Under the pieces are notes generated by a model, which saw only the letters and a program-made list of their open reading frames with translations, searched no databases and was not told the DNA's origin. A DNA stretch of 26,682 bases from a virus: IMG/VR virus record IMGVR_UViG_3300042294_001577, positions 1 to 26,682 of that record. One strand, 5' to 3'. Made by a program: the position numbers and the translations under genes. This document shows, piece by piece, positions 7,077 through 16,084 of the stretch; positions within the stretch are counted from its first letter, which is position 1; each line of letters begins with the position of its first letter.

Positions 7077-8188
7077 TGGCAACTCCATCAAAAACATTCA
7101 CATTAATTAAAGGTGAGGAAATAACAATTGATTTAAATCAAATTTATATCAATGATTATGAACCAATACGTGATGTTTATTTAAATTATGGAGATAATTT
7201 TGTAATAGGAAATTTTAGACCGTCCTCTCTTTTTAATTATTATGTAAGACCAAGTGATTTAACAATTACACAATCTGCAAATGTTAACACATTAAATTAT
7301 CCTTTGAGTTATACAACCGCTTTACAACCAACTAAATTATATAATGGTACTGATTATGTAACCGAAATAAAAGTTAAAATAAATACAGCTGGCTCTTTTA
7401 TATTGCCTTTTGATTCTTTTTTTTATAAAGGTTATCAAACAGGTGGTTATGATCTTAATTTTACTTTTAATGTAGTTGAACCACCACCACCATTAGTTTA
7501 TAATAATGCTGGAATAGTTTATAATAAATATGATAGAGTTATAAGAGTTGAAAAAAATAAAACAACTGAAGTTTCTTTTGGAACGGATGGACTTTTTCCA
7601 AATGGTGAACAGCTTATAATAAACAGCGCATTACCAGCATGGATTACAAATAACACAATTGGTTCTTATACTCAATTTTGGACTTTAGCACCAACTTCAA
7701 CAGGAACTTTTTATTATAATGCAAGTGCTTATTTAAGAAATACTTTTGAAGGTGATGCTGCAATTACAGTTATTGTAGTTGATTCTTTATTTGAAGAAAT
7801 TGATAATTGCTGTTCAGATGAAAATGTTAATATAGTTTGGTTAAATAGACAAGGTGGAAGAGGTAATTTTATATTTACTCAAAGAAAAGATTTTAACGTT
7901 GAAATAGGAAAAAAATCAACTTACTTAACAAATGATATTAAAAGATATTCTGAAATAAAAAATGTTCATAATGGATTTAAAGTTTATTCAACTGGGTTAA
8001 CCTTAAATCAAATTGACTTTTTAGATACTTTAAGATATTCAATACAATGTTGGCAATATATTAATGGAGTCTTTATTCCATTGATTTTAGATATAGGTTC
8101 ATTTGAAAAATATAATACAAAAGAAAATATGTATGAAATATCAATGAACTTTTTATATGCTGAAAGGTTAAACATACAAAGACAATAA
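7076..8188 (+). CDS. tail/baseplate protein with Ig-like segment (370 aa)
   Basis: A 370-aa beta-rich protein. A tetra-proline linker (136-139) separates an N-terminal domain from an Ig-like segment (about 145-235), and a Cys pair (245-246) precedes a conserved-looking WLNRQGGRGNF (255-265) C-terminal domain. Ig-like domains are common on phage tails, where they bind cell surfaces weakly. It is followed by the GTG-started baseplate gene and lies upstream of the tape measure gene, so a tail-tip or baseplate role is likely. There are no enzymatic motifs. Confidence 0.6.
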   Translation: MATPSKTFTLIKGEEITIDLNQIYINDYEPIRDVYLNYGDNFVIGNFRPSSLFNYYVRPSDLTITQSANVNTLNYPLSYTTALQPTKLYNGTDYVTEIKVKINTAGSFILPFDSFFYKGYQTGGYDLNFTFNVVEPPPPLVYNNAGIVYNKYDRVIRVEKNKTTEVSFGTDGLFPNGEQLIINSALPAWITNNTIGSYTQFWTLAPTSTGTFYYNASAYLRNTFEGDAAITVIVVDSLFEEIDNCCSDENVNIVWLNRQGGRGNFIFTQRKDFNVEIGKKSTYLTNDIKRYSEIKNVHNGFKVYSTGLTLNQIDFLDTLRYSIQCWQYINGVFIPLILDIGSFEKYNTKENMYEISMNFLYAERLNIQRQ

Positions 8189-8190
8189 AT

Positions 8191-10287
8191 GTGGCTATTC
8201 TCGAAATTAAAATACAAGATAAAATCATTGATTTATACGATGAAGAAAAAATCGTGCAATCTTTTTCATTGATTAATATTGAAGATATTACTAAAAGAGA
8301 AAGCGAATATTCAAATACATTTAAAGTACCAAGAACTAATAATAATTTACAGGCTTTAGATTATATTGATTTTTTAAATTCAAACTCCTTACTTCCTTAT
8401 TCTCGATTAGATTGCCAAATATTAATTGATGGTTTTTTATTTAAAAATGGATTTGTTTCAATTGAAAGTATTGATGAAGACATAACTTTACAATTTTATA
8501 CAGGCAATGCAGGATTCTATGAAATAATTAAAACAAAAGAATTATCTGATATTAACACAAATAACACACCAAGTTTAGAAACTACATGGAATTTATCAAA
8601 CGTTATTTCAAAGAGAGCTGCAAATGAAGGGATATTTTTTCCAATGGTTGATTATAACGGAATGCCTACTTCAACTACAAACGTTGATGTTCGTTTATTA
8701 CTACCTTCATTTTATCGCAAAACATTAATAGAAGCTATTATTGAAGATGCTGGTTATACTTTAATTAATAATATAGGTGCGGATACAATTGATGCTTATA
8801 ATCATGATATAATACCAACAGCAACAAATAAACTTTATAATGACCAAGATACAATTAATTCAAACTTTTATAAAGGTGTTGATAATTACAGAAATAGAAA
8901 TTTAAGTGTAGCAACAAAAGTGTTTACGGTTCCAGTTACAACTTTTGATTTATCATATACGGGTTATGATATATTTAAATATGATTTTGTAGAAGGAAAT
9001 GAAAATACATTTACAAACGTACCAAATGGTAGAAGTTACTTTACTTCAAGTGTTGCGGGTGATTATAATGTAAATATTAATTTTAATATTAGTGCAGTAA
9101 ATACTTTTAGATGGGGCAACTATGCAAACACACAGGATATACCGAGATTCATTGCAAATACAACTATAAGATTTTATTTAACAATAGGAAATAGAGAAGT
9201 TCAATTTCATCAAATAAATAACAACTTTGAAAATCCTGCTAATATAATAGCGCCTTATATTAACTCATCTTTCAGTGATGTAATAAATTATTCAGGAAAA
9301 ATAAATGTTAATCAAGGTGAACAAGTTAGTGTTCGAGTAAATGTTTCATGTGTATTTGCTGATTCAAATGTAACTTACGCACCTGTTGGAAATGTACGTT
9401 CAAATGTTTTAGTTCAATGTGCAAAAGGTGATACATTTGAAATAAAATTAGCTGATAGCTTAGCGTTTAATGGAATTGTTAACCCATCAGGATGTTTAAG
9501 AGGAATAAAACAAAGCGAATTTTTAAAAGACACTTTGATTAGATATTGTTTAATTCCAATAGTTGACGAAGATAATAAAAAGGTTACTTTATTTGAGTTT
9601 AATCAAATTAAAGATAATATATCAAATGCAGTTGATTGGAGTGGAAAATTAGATGAAACAAATGAAAAAGAATTAACTTTTAAAATTGATACTTACGGAC
9701 AAAACAATTATTTAAATCATAAAGAAGATAAATTTCTTTTACAATTACCACAGGGAAGTAATGGAATAATTACAATAGGAAATCAAAACTTAGAATTAAA
9801 TAAGGATTTATATGAAAGTCCATTTGCAGCAAGTGAAACTGTAACTCGTTTAAATGGAAAAAAAGTTATGTATATAAATTTACATGACGGTGTTTCTTTA
9901 ACAACAACAGAAAGTTTTAAAAATGATGTTCAGGCAAGAACTGGTTACACATCAAAAGAAAATTTTACAGTTACTTATACCGATGGGATAACAAGCACAG
10001 TTGTTTCAAATGATATACCATTAACTTGGTTCATTGATAGTGCTAAAAATTACAATGCAGGATTTCAATATTTATTAGATTTTTCAATTGATTTAATAGC
10101 TATTTTACAAAATTTAAAATTAGTAAAAGCTGATATTAGATTAAATATTTTAGATATTATAAACCTTAATTATTTTTATCCAATATACATTTCAGAGTTC
10201 AATTCATATTTCTTTTTAAGCAAAATAAATCAATTTGACTATACTTCAAATGAAAGTACAAAAGTTGAATTAATTAAATTAAATTAA
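8191..10287 (+). CDS. large tail-tip/baseplate hub-like protein (698 aa)
   Basis: A 698-aa protein with two segments of the kind seen in tail hub proteins: FYRKTLIEAIIEDAGYTL (about 175-192), and a region near 445-490 with KDTLIRYCLIPIVDEDNKKV then an NAVDWSGKLDE stretch. The middle is beta-rich. The start is the GTG at 8191; no in-frame ATG occurs until well inside the protein, and the ATG at 8189 is out of frame. It directly precedes the tape measure gene, consistent with a hub onto which the tail is built. The assignment is positional plus pattern-based. Confidence 0.6.
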   Translation: MAILEIKIQDKIIDLYDEEKIVQSFSLINIEDITKRESEYSNTFKVPRTNNNLQALDYIDFLNSNSLLPYSRLDCQILIDGFLFKNGFVSIESIDEDITLQFYTGNAGFYEIIKTKELSDINTNNTPSLETTWNLSNVISKRAANEGIFFPMVDYNGMPTSTTNVDVRLLLPSFYRKTLIEAIIEDAGYTLINNIGADTIDAYNHDIIPTATNKLYNDQDTINSNFYKGVDNYRNRNLSVATKVFTVPVTTFDLSYTGYDIFKYDFVEGNENTFTNVPNGRSYFTSSVAGDYNVNINFNISAVNTFRWGNYANTQDIPRFIANTTIRFYLTIGNREVQFHQINNNFENPANIIAPYINSSFSDVINYSGKINVNQGEQVSVRVNVSCVFADSNVTYAPVGNVRSNVLVQCAKGDTFEIKLADSLAFNGIVNPSGCLRGIKQSEFLKDTLIRYCLIPIVDEDNKKVTLFEFNQIKDNISNAVDWSGKLDETNEKELTFKIDTYGQNNYLNHKEDKFLLQLPQGSNGIITIGNQNLELNKDLYESPFAASETVTRLNGKKVMYINLHDGVSLTTTESFKNDVQARTGYTSKENFTVTYTDGITSTVVSNDIPLTWFIDSAKNYNAGFQYLLDFSIDLIAILQNLKLVKADIRLNILDIINLNYFYPIYISEFNSYFFLSKINQFDYTSNESTKVELIKLN

Positions 10288-10288
10288 C

Positions 10289-12919
10289 ATGGCAGAAGTT
10301 AAGCTATTCGTCACCGAATTTGGTGAAACTATAAATAATATAAAGCGTTTAGAAGAGGAACTTAAACGACTTAAACAAATTTATAAAGATGCTGCTGTAG
10401 GTAGTGATGAATTTGTAAAAGCACAGGCTGCAGGTAAAGAAGTTACTGCTATTTTAAAACAACAAAATGATGCATTAAAAGCAAATACAAATGCTTTAGG
10501 TGGTGTTAATAGTGCTGCAAAGTTTGCTGAAGGTTCTTATGGAAGATTAAAACAACAGATAAAAGAAAATAGGGATTTATTAGATAAGCTTGTTATTGGA
10601 AGTTCTGAATATGAAGACGCTTTAAAAGAACAATCAAGGCTATCACAGCAAAGAATTGATATTGAAAAGCAATTGCCATCTTTATTTCAAGAAAGAATTA
10701 AAGGTGCTATTCAGGAAGCTAGTACAATTCAAGAATTAAAACAACAAATAAAAGAATATACAAATGCTGTTATAAGAGGTGAAGAAGGAGCTGCTGCAAA
10801 GTTAGCTGAATTAAAAGATAAATTAGATGATGTTAAAGATGCAACAGAAACTTTTAAAGGTAGTGGAGTTGAGGCATTACAATCATCTATGGGTATGCTT
10901 CGTGAATCAATTGAAAATTTTGATTTAGATAAATTTAAAACAGGATTAGACGGTTTAGGAGCTTCAATGAAAGCTATTCCAATTTTTTTAATTATAGAAG
11001 GGATTACTTTCTTACTTGAAAAGTTTGGAATAATGGATTTAATTGTTACAGCTTTAACAGATGCTTTTTATGCTTTAACTGATGCATTAGGATTAACTAA
11101 TAAAGAGGCTGAAAAAGCTGCAAAATCCATGATTGAAGGCATGGAAAAAGCAAATGAAATAACACAGGCTAAATATGATGCTGAAATAAAACTTGCTAAA
11201 GCCGCTGCTAAAAATACTGAATCATTAGAGCTTGAAAAATTAAAAGAAGTTGAAAGGAATGCTTTTAATCAATTAAATATTTTAAAAATATTAGCTAATA
11301 AAAAAGGTGAATTAAATAAAGATGAACAAAAAGAATTTGAAAAATTACAACTTGATTTAATTGCTGCAAGTGCTGAAAGAGCTGTTAAAGAAGCTGAAAT
11401 AAGTAAAAGAATTTCAGATGCACGAAAAGATTATGCAACAACTGTAAAAAACAGTGAAGATGCATTAAGGAAAGTAAGACAAAGTGATTCTCAAAATGCT
11501 ATTGATGAATCCAAAAAAAGTAGAGATGAACAATTAAAAATTTTAGAACAACAATTTCAAGATGGTAAACTTTACAATGGAAACACAAAACAAAACATTG
11601 CGGAGTTTGAAAAAGCAAAACAAAATATAATTCAGGCTTCAAATATTGAAGTTGCTAAAATAAATTCTGAAGCTGCAAAAGAAGCTAAAGCAAAACGTGA
11701 TAAGGTAAATGAAGATGAATTAAAAAGACAAAAGGAATTATTAGAAGGTGTTAAAAGAAACCAACAAGAAGAAATTTCTTTATTAGAATCTAAGATTCAA
11801 GAACGTAAAAACTTACAAGAAAAAAGTTTTGCTGAACAAGAGGATTTAATTAAGTATCAATATGAAGTTGCTAAATACAATGCTAATGGTAATTATGAAG
11901 CCATGTATAAAGCGCAAGTTGATTTTGATACTGCAATGTTGGAACTTCAAAAAAATCAAAAAGAAGAGGAAGAACGAATAAATAAAGAGTACTTTGAAAA
12001 AGATTTAAATGCGAGAAAATTACAGCAAGAAATAATAATAAATGAAGAACAAGCATTTCAAGAAGTTAATTTTGAAGATGCAATAAATACTTTAGAAACT
12101 CAATTTGAAGCAAAACAAAATTTATTATTACTTCAAAGAGAAGAAGAACTTTATGGGTTAGAAGAAAATTCTTTAAAGTATCAAGAAATAATTTCAAGAT
12201 ATAATCTGCAGGAAATAGAACTTGAAAGACAAAAACAAGAAGAAAAAGCAAAGTTAAGACAGACAGAAATTCAATCAGTTGCAAATACAATGCAAGTTAT
12301 AATGAATTTAGGTGCTTTACTTGCTAAAGACCAAGAGAAACAAGGAGCTTTTGCAAAGATGGCTGCATTAATTAATATAGCAGCAAATACAGGTTTAGCA
12401 ATTTCAAATTTAACTGCAACTGCATTTTCTCCAGCTTCACCAGATAATGTTATGACTGGTGGTTTAGCAGCTTACGCAAAATTAGCAGCAGGTTTAGTTA
12501 CCATTACTTCAAACATGGTACAAGCAAAGCAACTAATTAATTCATTTGAGGAAGGTGGTTATACAGGTGAAGGAAATCCACATGAAGTATCTACTAACTT
12601 AGGTAGTAAATCATATACTTACCATAAGGATGAATATGTTGTTCCTTCAAGAGTTTTAAATACTTCTAAAGGTTCAGCTTTAGCAGGGCAATTAGAAAAT
12701 ATGAGATTAGGGATGAGTAATCCTATGCCACATATAAGTGGAATGTTTGACGGTGGTTTTACAGGAAGAAGTGCAGGAATGGAAACTTCAAACATGTTAT
12801 CAAACCAAATAATGATGCAAAAATTTATTGAAAGTATGCCTAATCCAGTTGTAAGAGTAACTGATATAAATAAAACACAGAACAGTGTACAAAGGGCGGT
12901 AAACGTTAGTTCACTTTAA
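10289..12919 (+). CDS. tape measure protein
   Basis: An 876-aa protein dominated by coiled coil, with charged heptads at about 10-190 and 270-720. A hydrophobic segment lies at about 229-262 and a second Ala/Gly-rich one near 680-760. The end contains FEEGGYTGEG and a YHKDEYVVPSRVL stretch typical of phage tape measure C-termini. Tape measure proteins set tail length and exit with the DNA. By the usual 0.15 nm per residue rule the tail would be about 130 nm, implying a long-tailed morphotype. It starts 1 nt after the preceding stop and overlaps the convergent minus-strand gene by 9 nt. Confidence 0.9.
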   Translation: MAEVKLFVTEFGETINNIKRLEEELKRLKQIYKDAAVGSDEFVKAQAAGKEVTAILKQQNDALKANTNALGGVNSAAKFAEGSYGRLKQQIKENRDLLDKLVIGSSEYEDALKEQSRLSQQRIDIEKQLPSLFQERIKGAIQEASTIQELKQQIKEYTNAVIRGEEGAAAKLAELKDKLDDVKDATETFKGSGVEALQSSMGMLRESIENFDLDKFKTGLDGLGASMKAIPIFLIIEGITFLLEKFGIMDLIVTALTDAFYALTDALGLTNKEAEKAAKSMIEGMEKANEITQAKYDAEIKLAKAAAKNTESLELEKLKEVERNAFNQLNILKILANKKGELNKDEQKEFEKLQLDLIAASAERAVKEAEISKRISDARKDYATTVKNSEDALRKVRQSDSQNAIDESKKSRDEQLKILEQQFQDGKLYNGNTKQNIAEFEKAKQNIIQASNIEVAKINSEAAKEAKAKRDKVNEDELKRQKELLEGVKRNQQEEISLLESKIQERKNLQEKSFAEQEDLIKYQYEVAKYNANGNYEAMYKAQVDFDTAMLELQKNQKEEEERINKEYFEKDLNARKLQQEIIINEEQAFQEVNFEDAINTLETQFEAKQNLLLLQREEELYGLEENSLKYQEIISRYNLQEIELERQKQEEKAKLRQTEIQSVANTMQVIMNLGALLAKDQEKQGAFAKMAALINIAANTGLAISNLTATAFSPASPDNVMTGGLAAYAKLAAGLVTITSNMVQAKQLINSFEEGGYTGEGNPHEVSTNLGSKSYTYHKDEYVVPSRVLNTSKGSALAGQLENMRLGMSNPMPHISGMFDGGFTGRSAGMETSNMLSNQIMMQKFIESMPNPVVRVTDINKTQNSVQRAVNVSSL

Positions 12920-13099
12920 CTTTTTAACATAATCCTTCCATCCAAAAGGTTCTTTGTCTTTATAATAATCTTTTAATATATCACGAATTTTTGCTGAAGC
13001 TCTTTGTTCGCTATCTATTAAATCACATTCAAATTTATGCAAAGTAGTTGAGCCTAAACAAACTTGATATACTTTATAGTTCTTTGGTTTTTTTGACAT
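12911..13099 (-). CDS. orphan minus-strand small protein (62 aa)
   Basis: A 62-codon ORF on the minus strand, the only convincing reverse gene in the window. It fills the gap between the tape measure gene and the prohead protease gene, where no + strand ORF exists. The product is basic, with an N-terminal Lys-rich stretch, a KVYQVCLGSTTLHKFECDL strand region (8-26) and a Lys-rich C-terminal helix. A TAAATTTG element lies upstream (13124-13131 on the minus strand). Position and orientation suggest an independently expressed moron-type gene. Function unknown. Confidence 0.6.
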   Translation of the reverse strand: MSKKPKNYKVYQVCLGSTTLHKFECDLIDSEQRASAKIRDILKDYYKDKEPFGWKDYVKKLK

Positions 13100-13123
13100 T
13101 TTATATTAACTAATAATAAAAAA

Positions 13124-13131
13124 CAAATTTA
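13124..13131 (-). promoter_or_regulatory. putative -7 element (TAAATTTG) for the minus-strand gene
   Basis: Read on the minus strand, TAAATTTG matches TAnnTTTG and ends 24 nt before the ATG of the 62-aa gene. I see no TTG at a proper -33 distance, so this is a partial match in very AT-rich DNA. Confidence 0.35.
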
Positions 13132-13163
13132 ATTTTTTTCCTTTGAATAAATTTACTAATAAT

Positions 13164-14357
13164 ATGAAAATAGCTAAATTAAATATTGAAGGTTATATTG
13201 GAGGTAGTGATATGGTGTCATTATTTTCAGGTGCAGAAACCTTTAGTTTAGCAGCTTTAAAACGTTTTTTAGATACTTTAGAAAGCGATGTAACAGATAT
13301 TCATGTTTACATTAATAGCGGTGGGGGTTCTGTTATTGAAGGGTGGGCTATTTATGATAAACTAAAAACAAGCGGTAAAAAAATTACTACAATAGGTGAA
13401 GGCATGGTTGGTTCAATTGCAACCATTATTTTTATGGCTGGTGATTATAGAAAGTTACATGAAAATTCACGTTTCTTTATTCACAACCCATACTGGCAAC
13501 CTGACTCACCAACTCCAATGGAAGCTGATGACTTAATTACTTTAGGTGAAAGTTTACAAGCTGAACAAAAAAAGATTTTAGATTTCTATTCTAATCAAAC
13601 AGGAAAATCAGTTGAAGATTTAGAACCATTAATGCAAAAGGCTACTGACTTAACAAGCACACAGGCTATTGAATTAGGCTTTGCAAATGAAATAATATCA
13701 ACAAGTGTAAATTATACACCTTATAAATTAGTTGCTTTTGTAGCGACAGAAAACAAACCAAAACAAATAAAAATGAACAAAAACGAACAATCAGTATCGT
13801 GGATTAAAAGAGGATTCACGAAGTTAGCTGCATTGATAAATGGTGTTACTTTGAACATGGAAATGCCAGTTAAAGATGCGGAAGGAAATGAAGTATTATT
13901 ATACGTTGATTCTGAAACTGAAGATTTAGTTGGCAAATCAGCTTATTTATTAGATGCTGAAGGAAATGAAAGTGCAGCGCCAAATGGTGATTATACTGAT
14001 GCTAATGGCAGAGTTATTAAAGTTGCTGAAGGTGTGGTTGCTGAAGTTATTGAGGCTGAAGCTAAAAAGCATGAAGGTGAGGAAGAAACTAAAATGGAAG
14101 ATTTAATTGCAAAGATTGCTGAATTGGAATCAACAAAAGCAAATTTAACTTCTGAATTAGAATTAGTAAAAGCTGAAAAATCAAAAGCAGAAACAGAATT
14201 TAATGCATTTAAAAACGAATTTGAATCACTAAAAAAAGTGGTTATTGGTAAAGGCTCAAACTTCCAAGCAAGTGAACAGGACTTTACTAAAAAAGAAGCT
14301 ACAAGCGACAATTCATTTGGAGCATGGGCAATTAATAAAATAAAAAACAATAATTAA
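13164..14357 (+). CDS. ClpP-like prohead protease with scaffold-like C-terminal coiled coil
   Basis: A 397-aa protein counted from ATG 13164, preferred over the in-frame TTG at 13143 because KIAKLNIEGYIGG is the natural start of the fold. Residues 1-180 are an S14 (ClpP-type) serine protease. S84 lies in GMVGSIAT, H107 in FFIHNP and D162 in KATDLTSTQA, with a NSGGGSV oxyanion loop (51-57). After a linker comes an acidic region (about 230-300) and a heptad coiled coil (about 305-360), like a scaffold released by self-cleavage. The major capsid gene follows 20 nt later. It acts in prohead assembly and maturation. Confidence 0.85.
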   Translation: MKIAKLNIEGYIGGSDMVSLFSGAETFSLAALKRFLDTLESDVTDIHVYINSGGGSVIEGWAIYDKLKTSGKKITTIGEGMVGSIATIIFMAGDYRKLHENSRFFIHNPYWQPDSPTPMEADDLITLGESLQAEQKKILDFYSNQTGKSVEDLEPLMQKATDLTSTQAIELGFANEIISTSVNYTPYKLVAFVATENKPKQIKMNKNEQSVSWIKRGFTKLAALINGVTLNMEMPVKDAEGNEVLLYVDSETEDLVGKSAYLLDAEGNESAAPNGDYTDANGRVIKVAEGVVAEVIEAEAKKHEGEEETKMEDLIAKIAELESTKANLTSELELVKAEKSKAETEFNAFKNEFESLKKVVIGKGSNFQASEQDFTKKEATSDNSFGAWAINKIKNNN

Positions 14358-14377
14358 AAACTAAAAATTAAAACAAA

Positions 14378-15394
14378 ATGGCAGTAGTTACTTCGTTTAC
14401 AACTTATACAGGTAAACAATCAGAATTTAGAGAATTGGTTATGAAAAAACTTGCTGGTTATGCAAGAGTTGACCAATTAGGATTTCAATTAGTTGAAGAT
14501 GTACAATCTAATAAGATTATGTACAAAGATAACTATTTGGATAAAATCACAAAAAAATTTACAACTTGTCAAAATACAGAAACAGGAACTGGAATTGCAG
14601 TTTCATCTTTTACTTTGTCAGTTGCAAATATGCAAGCACAATTAGAGCAATGTGCTGCTGTATTTGATTCTACAATTTCAGAAATAGTACGTAAAAAAGG
14701 AGCAGATATTAATGACTTAACAGGAACTGAAATTGAAGCTTACGTTCTTGAAAAAGTTGCAGAAGCTGCAGCACGTGATTTATTTAGAGTAATGTTTTTA
14801 GGTGATACAACTTTATCTAATAGCGATTACACTCAATTTGATGGTGTATTCAAAAAAATTAAAGCTGGTTATTTAGCAGGTGATGGTACTGTTTATGGTG
14901 GTACTGTTTCAGCAAGTGATATTAATACTTCTAACATTGTAAATACTTTAGATTCTAAAATTTATGATGTTCAACCATACGAATTAAAGTTTATTGAAGA
15001 TTCACAAAAAGTGTTATTAGTTACTGATAACATTTACAAAGCTTGGGTTAAATATCTTTCATCAACTGCATACGGAATTGTTGAACAAAGAGCAGCATTA
15101 GTAAATGGTTTAACTGGTATTACTTACAGAGGTATTCCAATGGTATCTTTAGGAGTTTTAGATAAATATATTGCAACTGACTTTGCAACTGGTTCACCAG
15201 CAGCAGCAGCAACACCTTATCGTGCTATCTTAACAAAAGCTGATAATCACTATTTAGCGACTGATACTTTGACTTCAACTTCACAAGTACAAATGTGGTA
15301 CGACCAAACAGATGACAAAAACTACACACGTTTACGTTACAAAGCTGGTTATAACTATGCATTCGGTGAATTAAACGTTTTCGCAGGATTCTAA
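14378..15394 (+). CDS. major capsid protein
   Basis: A 338-aa protein directly downstream of the protease/scaffold gene, the usual place for the major capsid protein. It has an N-terminal helix, a long central alpha/beta region (LEKVAEAAARDLFRVMFLGD near 127-146) and a C-terminal strand region (RLRYKAGYNYAFGELNVFAG, about 318-337), compatible with an HK97-type fold. Codon use looks regular and the gene is followed by a perfect hairpin. Confidence rests on context, size and the C-terminal pattern. Confidence 0.8.
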   Translation: MAVVTSFTTYTGKQSEFRELVMKKLAGYARVDQLGFQLVEDVQSNKIMYKDNYLDKITKKFTTCQNTETGTGIAVSSFTLSVANMQAQLEQCAAVFDSTISEIVRKKGADINDLTGTEIEAYVLEKVAEAAARDLFRVMFLGDTTLSNSDYTQFDGVFKKIKAGYLAGDGTVYGGTVSASDINTSNIVNTLDSKIYDVQPYELKFIEDSQKVLLVTDNIYKAWVKYLSSTAYGIVEQRAALVNGLTGITYRGIPMVSLGVLDKYIATDFATGSPAAAATPYRAILTKADNHYLATDTLTSTSQVQMWYDQTDDKNYTRLRYKAGYNYAFGELNVFAGF

Positions 15395-15400
15395 TTTAAT

Positions 15401-15418
15401 GGGAGTGGAAACACTCCC
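15401..15418 (+). terminator. perfect GAAA-tetraloop hairpin after the major capsid gene
   Basis: GGGAGTG-GAAA-CACTCCC forms a perfect 7-bp stem closed by a GNRA tetraloop 7 nt after the capsid stop codon. Only two T follow, so this is not a standard intrinsic terminator. It could be a partial terminator, an RNA 3'-end stabiliser or a processing site that sets capsid mRNA levels against the downstream gene. Confidence 0.5.
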
Positions 15419-15442
15419 TTAACAATTTAATTAAATAAAAAA

Positions 15443-16009
15443 ATGGCAACAAATTGTAATGACTTAATAAGCGGAATAAACCCAGCATGTGACGCACTTA
15501 ATAAAGTAGGTGGTGTTAATAAACGTGTTTGGATAGGCTTAAAAGGAAATATTACTTACACTAAAGATTCAAACGGTTATGTAAATACTGTTTCAATGGG
15601 TACTGTAGGTTCTTTACCTTCTAAATTATATACATTCACAGGAAAGCGTGATAAAAATTCTTTTGCATTTCCTTTAACAGCAGGTGAAAACATTAATACA
15701 TTTAACCATCAAGCTATGATGGCATTGTATTATTCAACACCTTCAGAACTTGAAACACTTAATCAATTAGCAAATGCTGATGATGTTGTTGTTTTCATGG
15801 AAGGCAATGATTCTAAAATCTATGTTTTAGGTTTAGATAAAGGATTAAACGCAACAGCAGGTGAAGGTGGTTCAGGGATATTGTTAAATGATTCAACAGC
15901 TTACATGATTACATTAAGCGGAGAACAAACAACTGCACCAAATATTTTTAGAGTAAATGCAGCTGCAAGTTTAGCAACAAACCAAGCTTACTTAGATGCT
16001 TTAACCTAA
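15443..16009 (+). CDS. probable major tail tube or decoration protein (188 aa)
   Basis: A 188-aa protein rich in Gly, Ser, Thr and Asn with alternating strands and one helix (about 85-107), no membrane segment and no catalytic motif. CNDLISG and CDALNKVGGVNKRVWIG near the start (5-33) resemble Bacteroidetes phage structural proteins of the tail-tube type. It is the second gene after the protease and the last before a strong terminator, a position expected for an abundant virion protein. Tail tube versus head decoration cannot be settled from sequence alone. Confidence 0.55.
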   Translation: MATNCNDLISGINPACDALNKVGGVNKRVWIGLKGNITYTKDSNGYVNTVSMGTVGSLPSKLYTFTGKRDKNSFAFPLTAGENINTFNHQAMMALYYSTPSELETLNQLANADDVVVFMEGNDSKIYVLGLDKGLNATAGEGGSGILLNDSTAYMITLSGEQTTAPNIFRVNAAASLATNQAYLDALT

Positions 16010-16030
16010 TTAATAAAATTAATTATTAAG

Positions 16031-16055
16031 AGCCTCACTTCAGTGGGGCTTTTTT
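16031..16055 (+). terminator. intrinsic terminator of the capsid operon
   Basis: AGCCTCAC-TTCA-GTGGGGCT forms an 8-bp stem with one G-T wobble and is followed by a six-T run counting the stem's last base (16050-16055). It ends the capsid/tail-tube unit and separates it from the glycan cassette. Confidence 0.8.
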
Positions 16056-16058
16056 ATT

Positions 16059-16066
16059 TATATTTG
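16059..16066 (+). promoter_or_regulatory. putative -7 element (TATATTTG) starting the glycan cassette
   Basis: TATATTTG matches TAnnTTTG, lies 3 nt after the terminator T run and 18 nt before the ATG at 16085. No -33 TTTG is visible because that region is the terminator stem. A promoter here would give the cassette its own transcription. Confidence 0.4.
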
Positions 16067-16084
16067 TTGGTATAATTTATAGTA

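Noticed and set aside
12066-12290. 74-aa minus-strand ORF, hydrophobic and Leu/Phe-rich
   Set aside because: Reverse complement of Lys/Glu/Gln-rich coiled-coil codons of the tape measure gene; no leader or promoter.
13143-13163. TTG 13143 as start of the protease gene
   Set aside because: An in-frame ATG at 13164 gives the natural first strand of the ClpP-like fold with an AT-rich leader.
13991-14350. 119-aa minus-strand ORF
   Set aside because: It is antisense to the coiled-coil end of the protease-scaffold gene; its Ser/Phe/Ala-rich composition is what a reversed Lys/Glu/Ala coiled coil gives.
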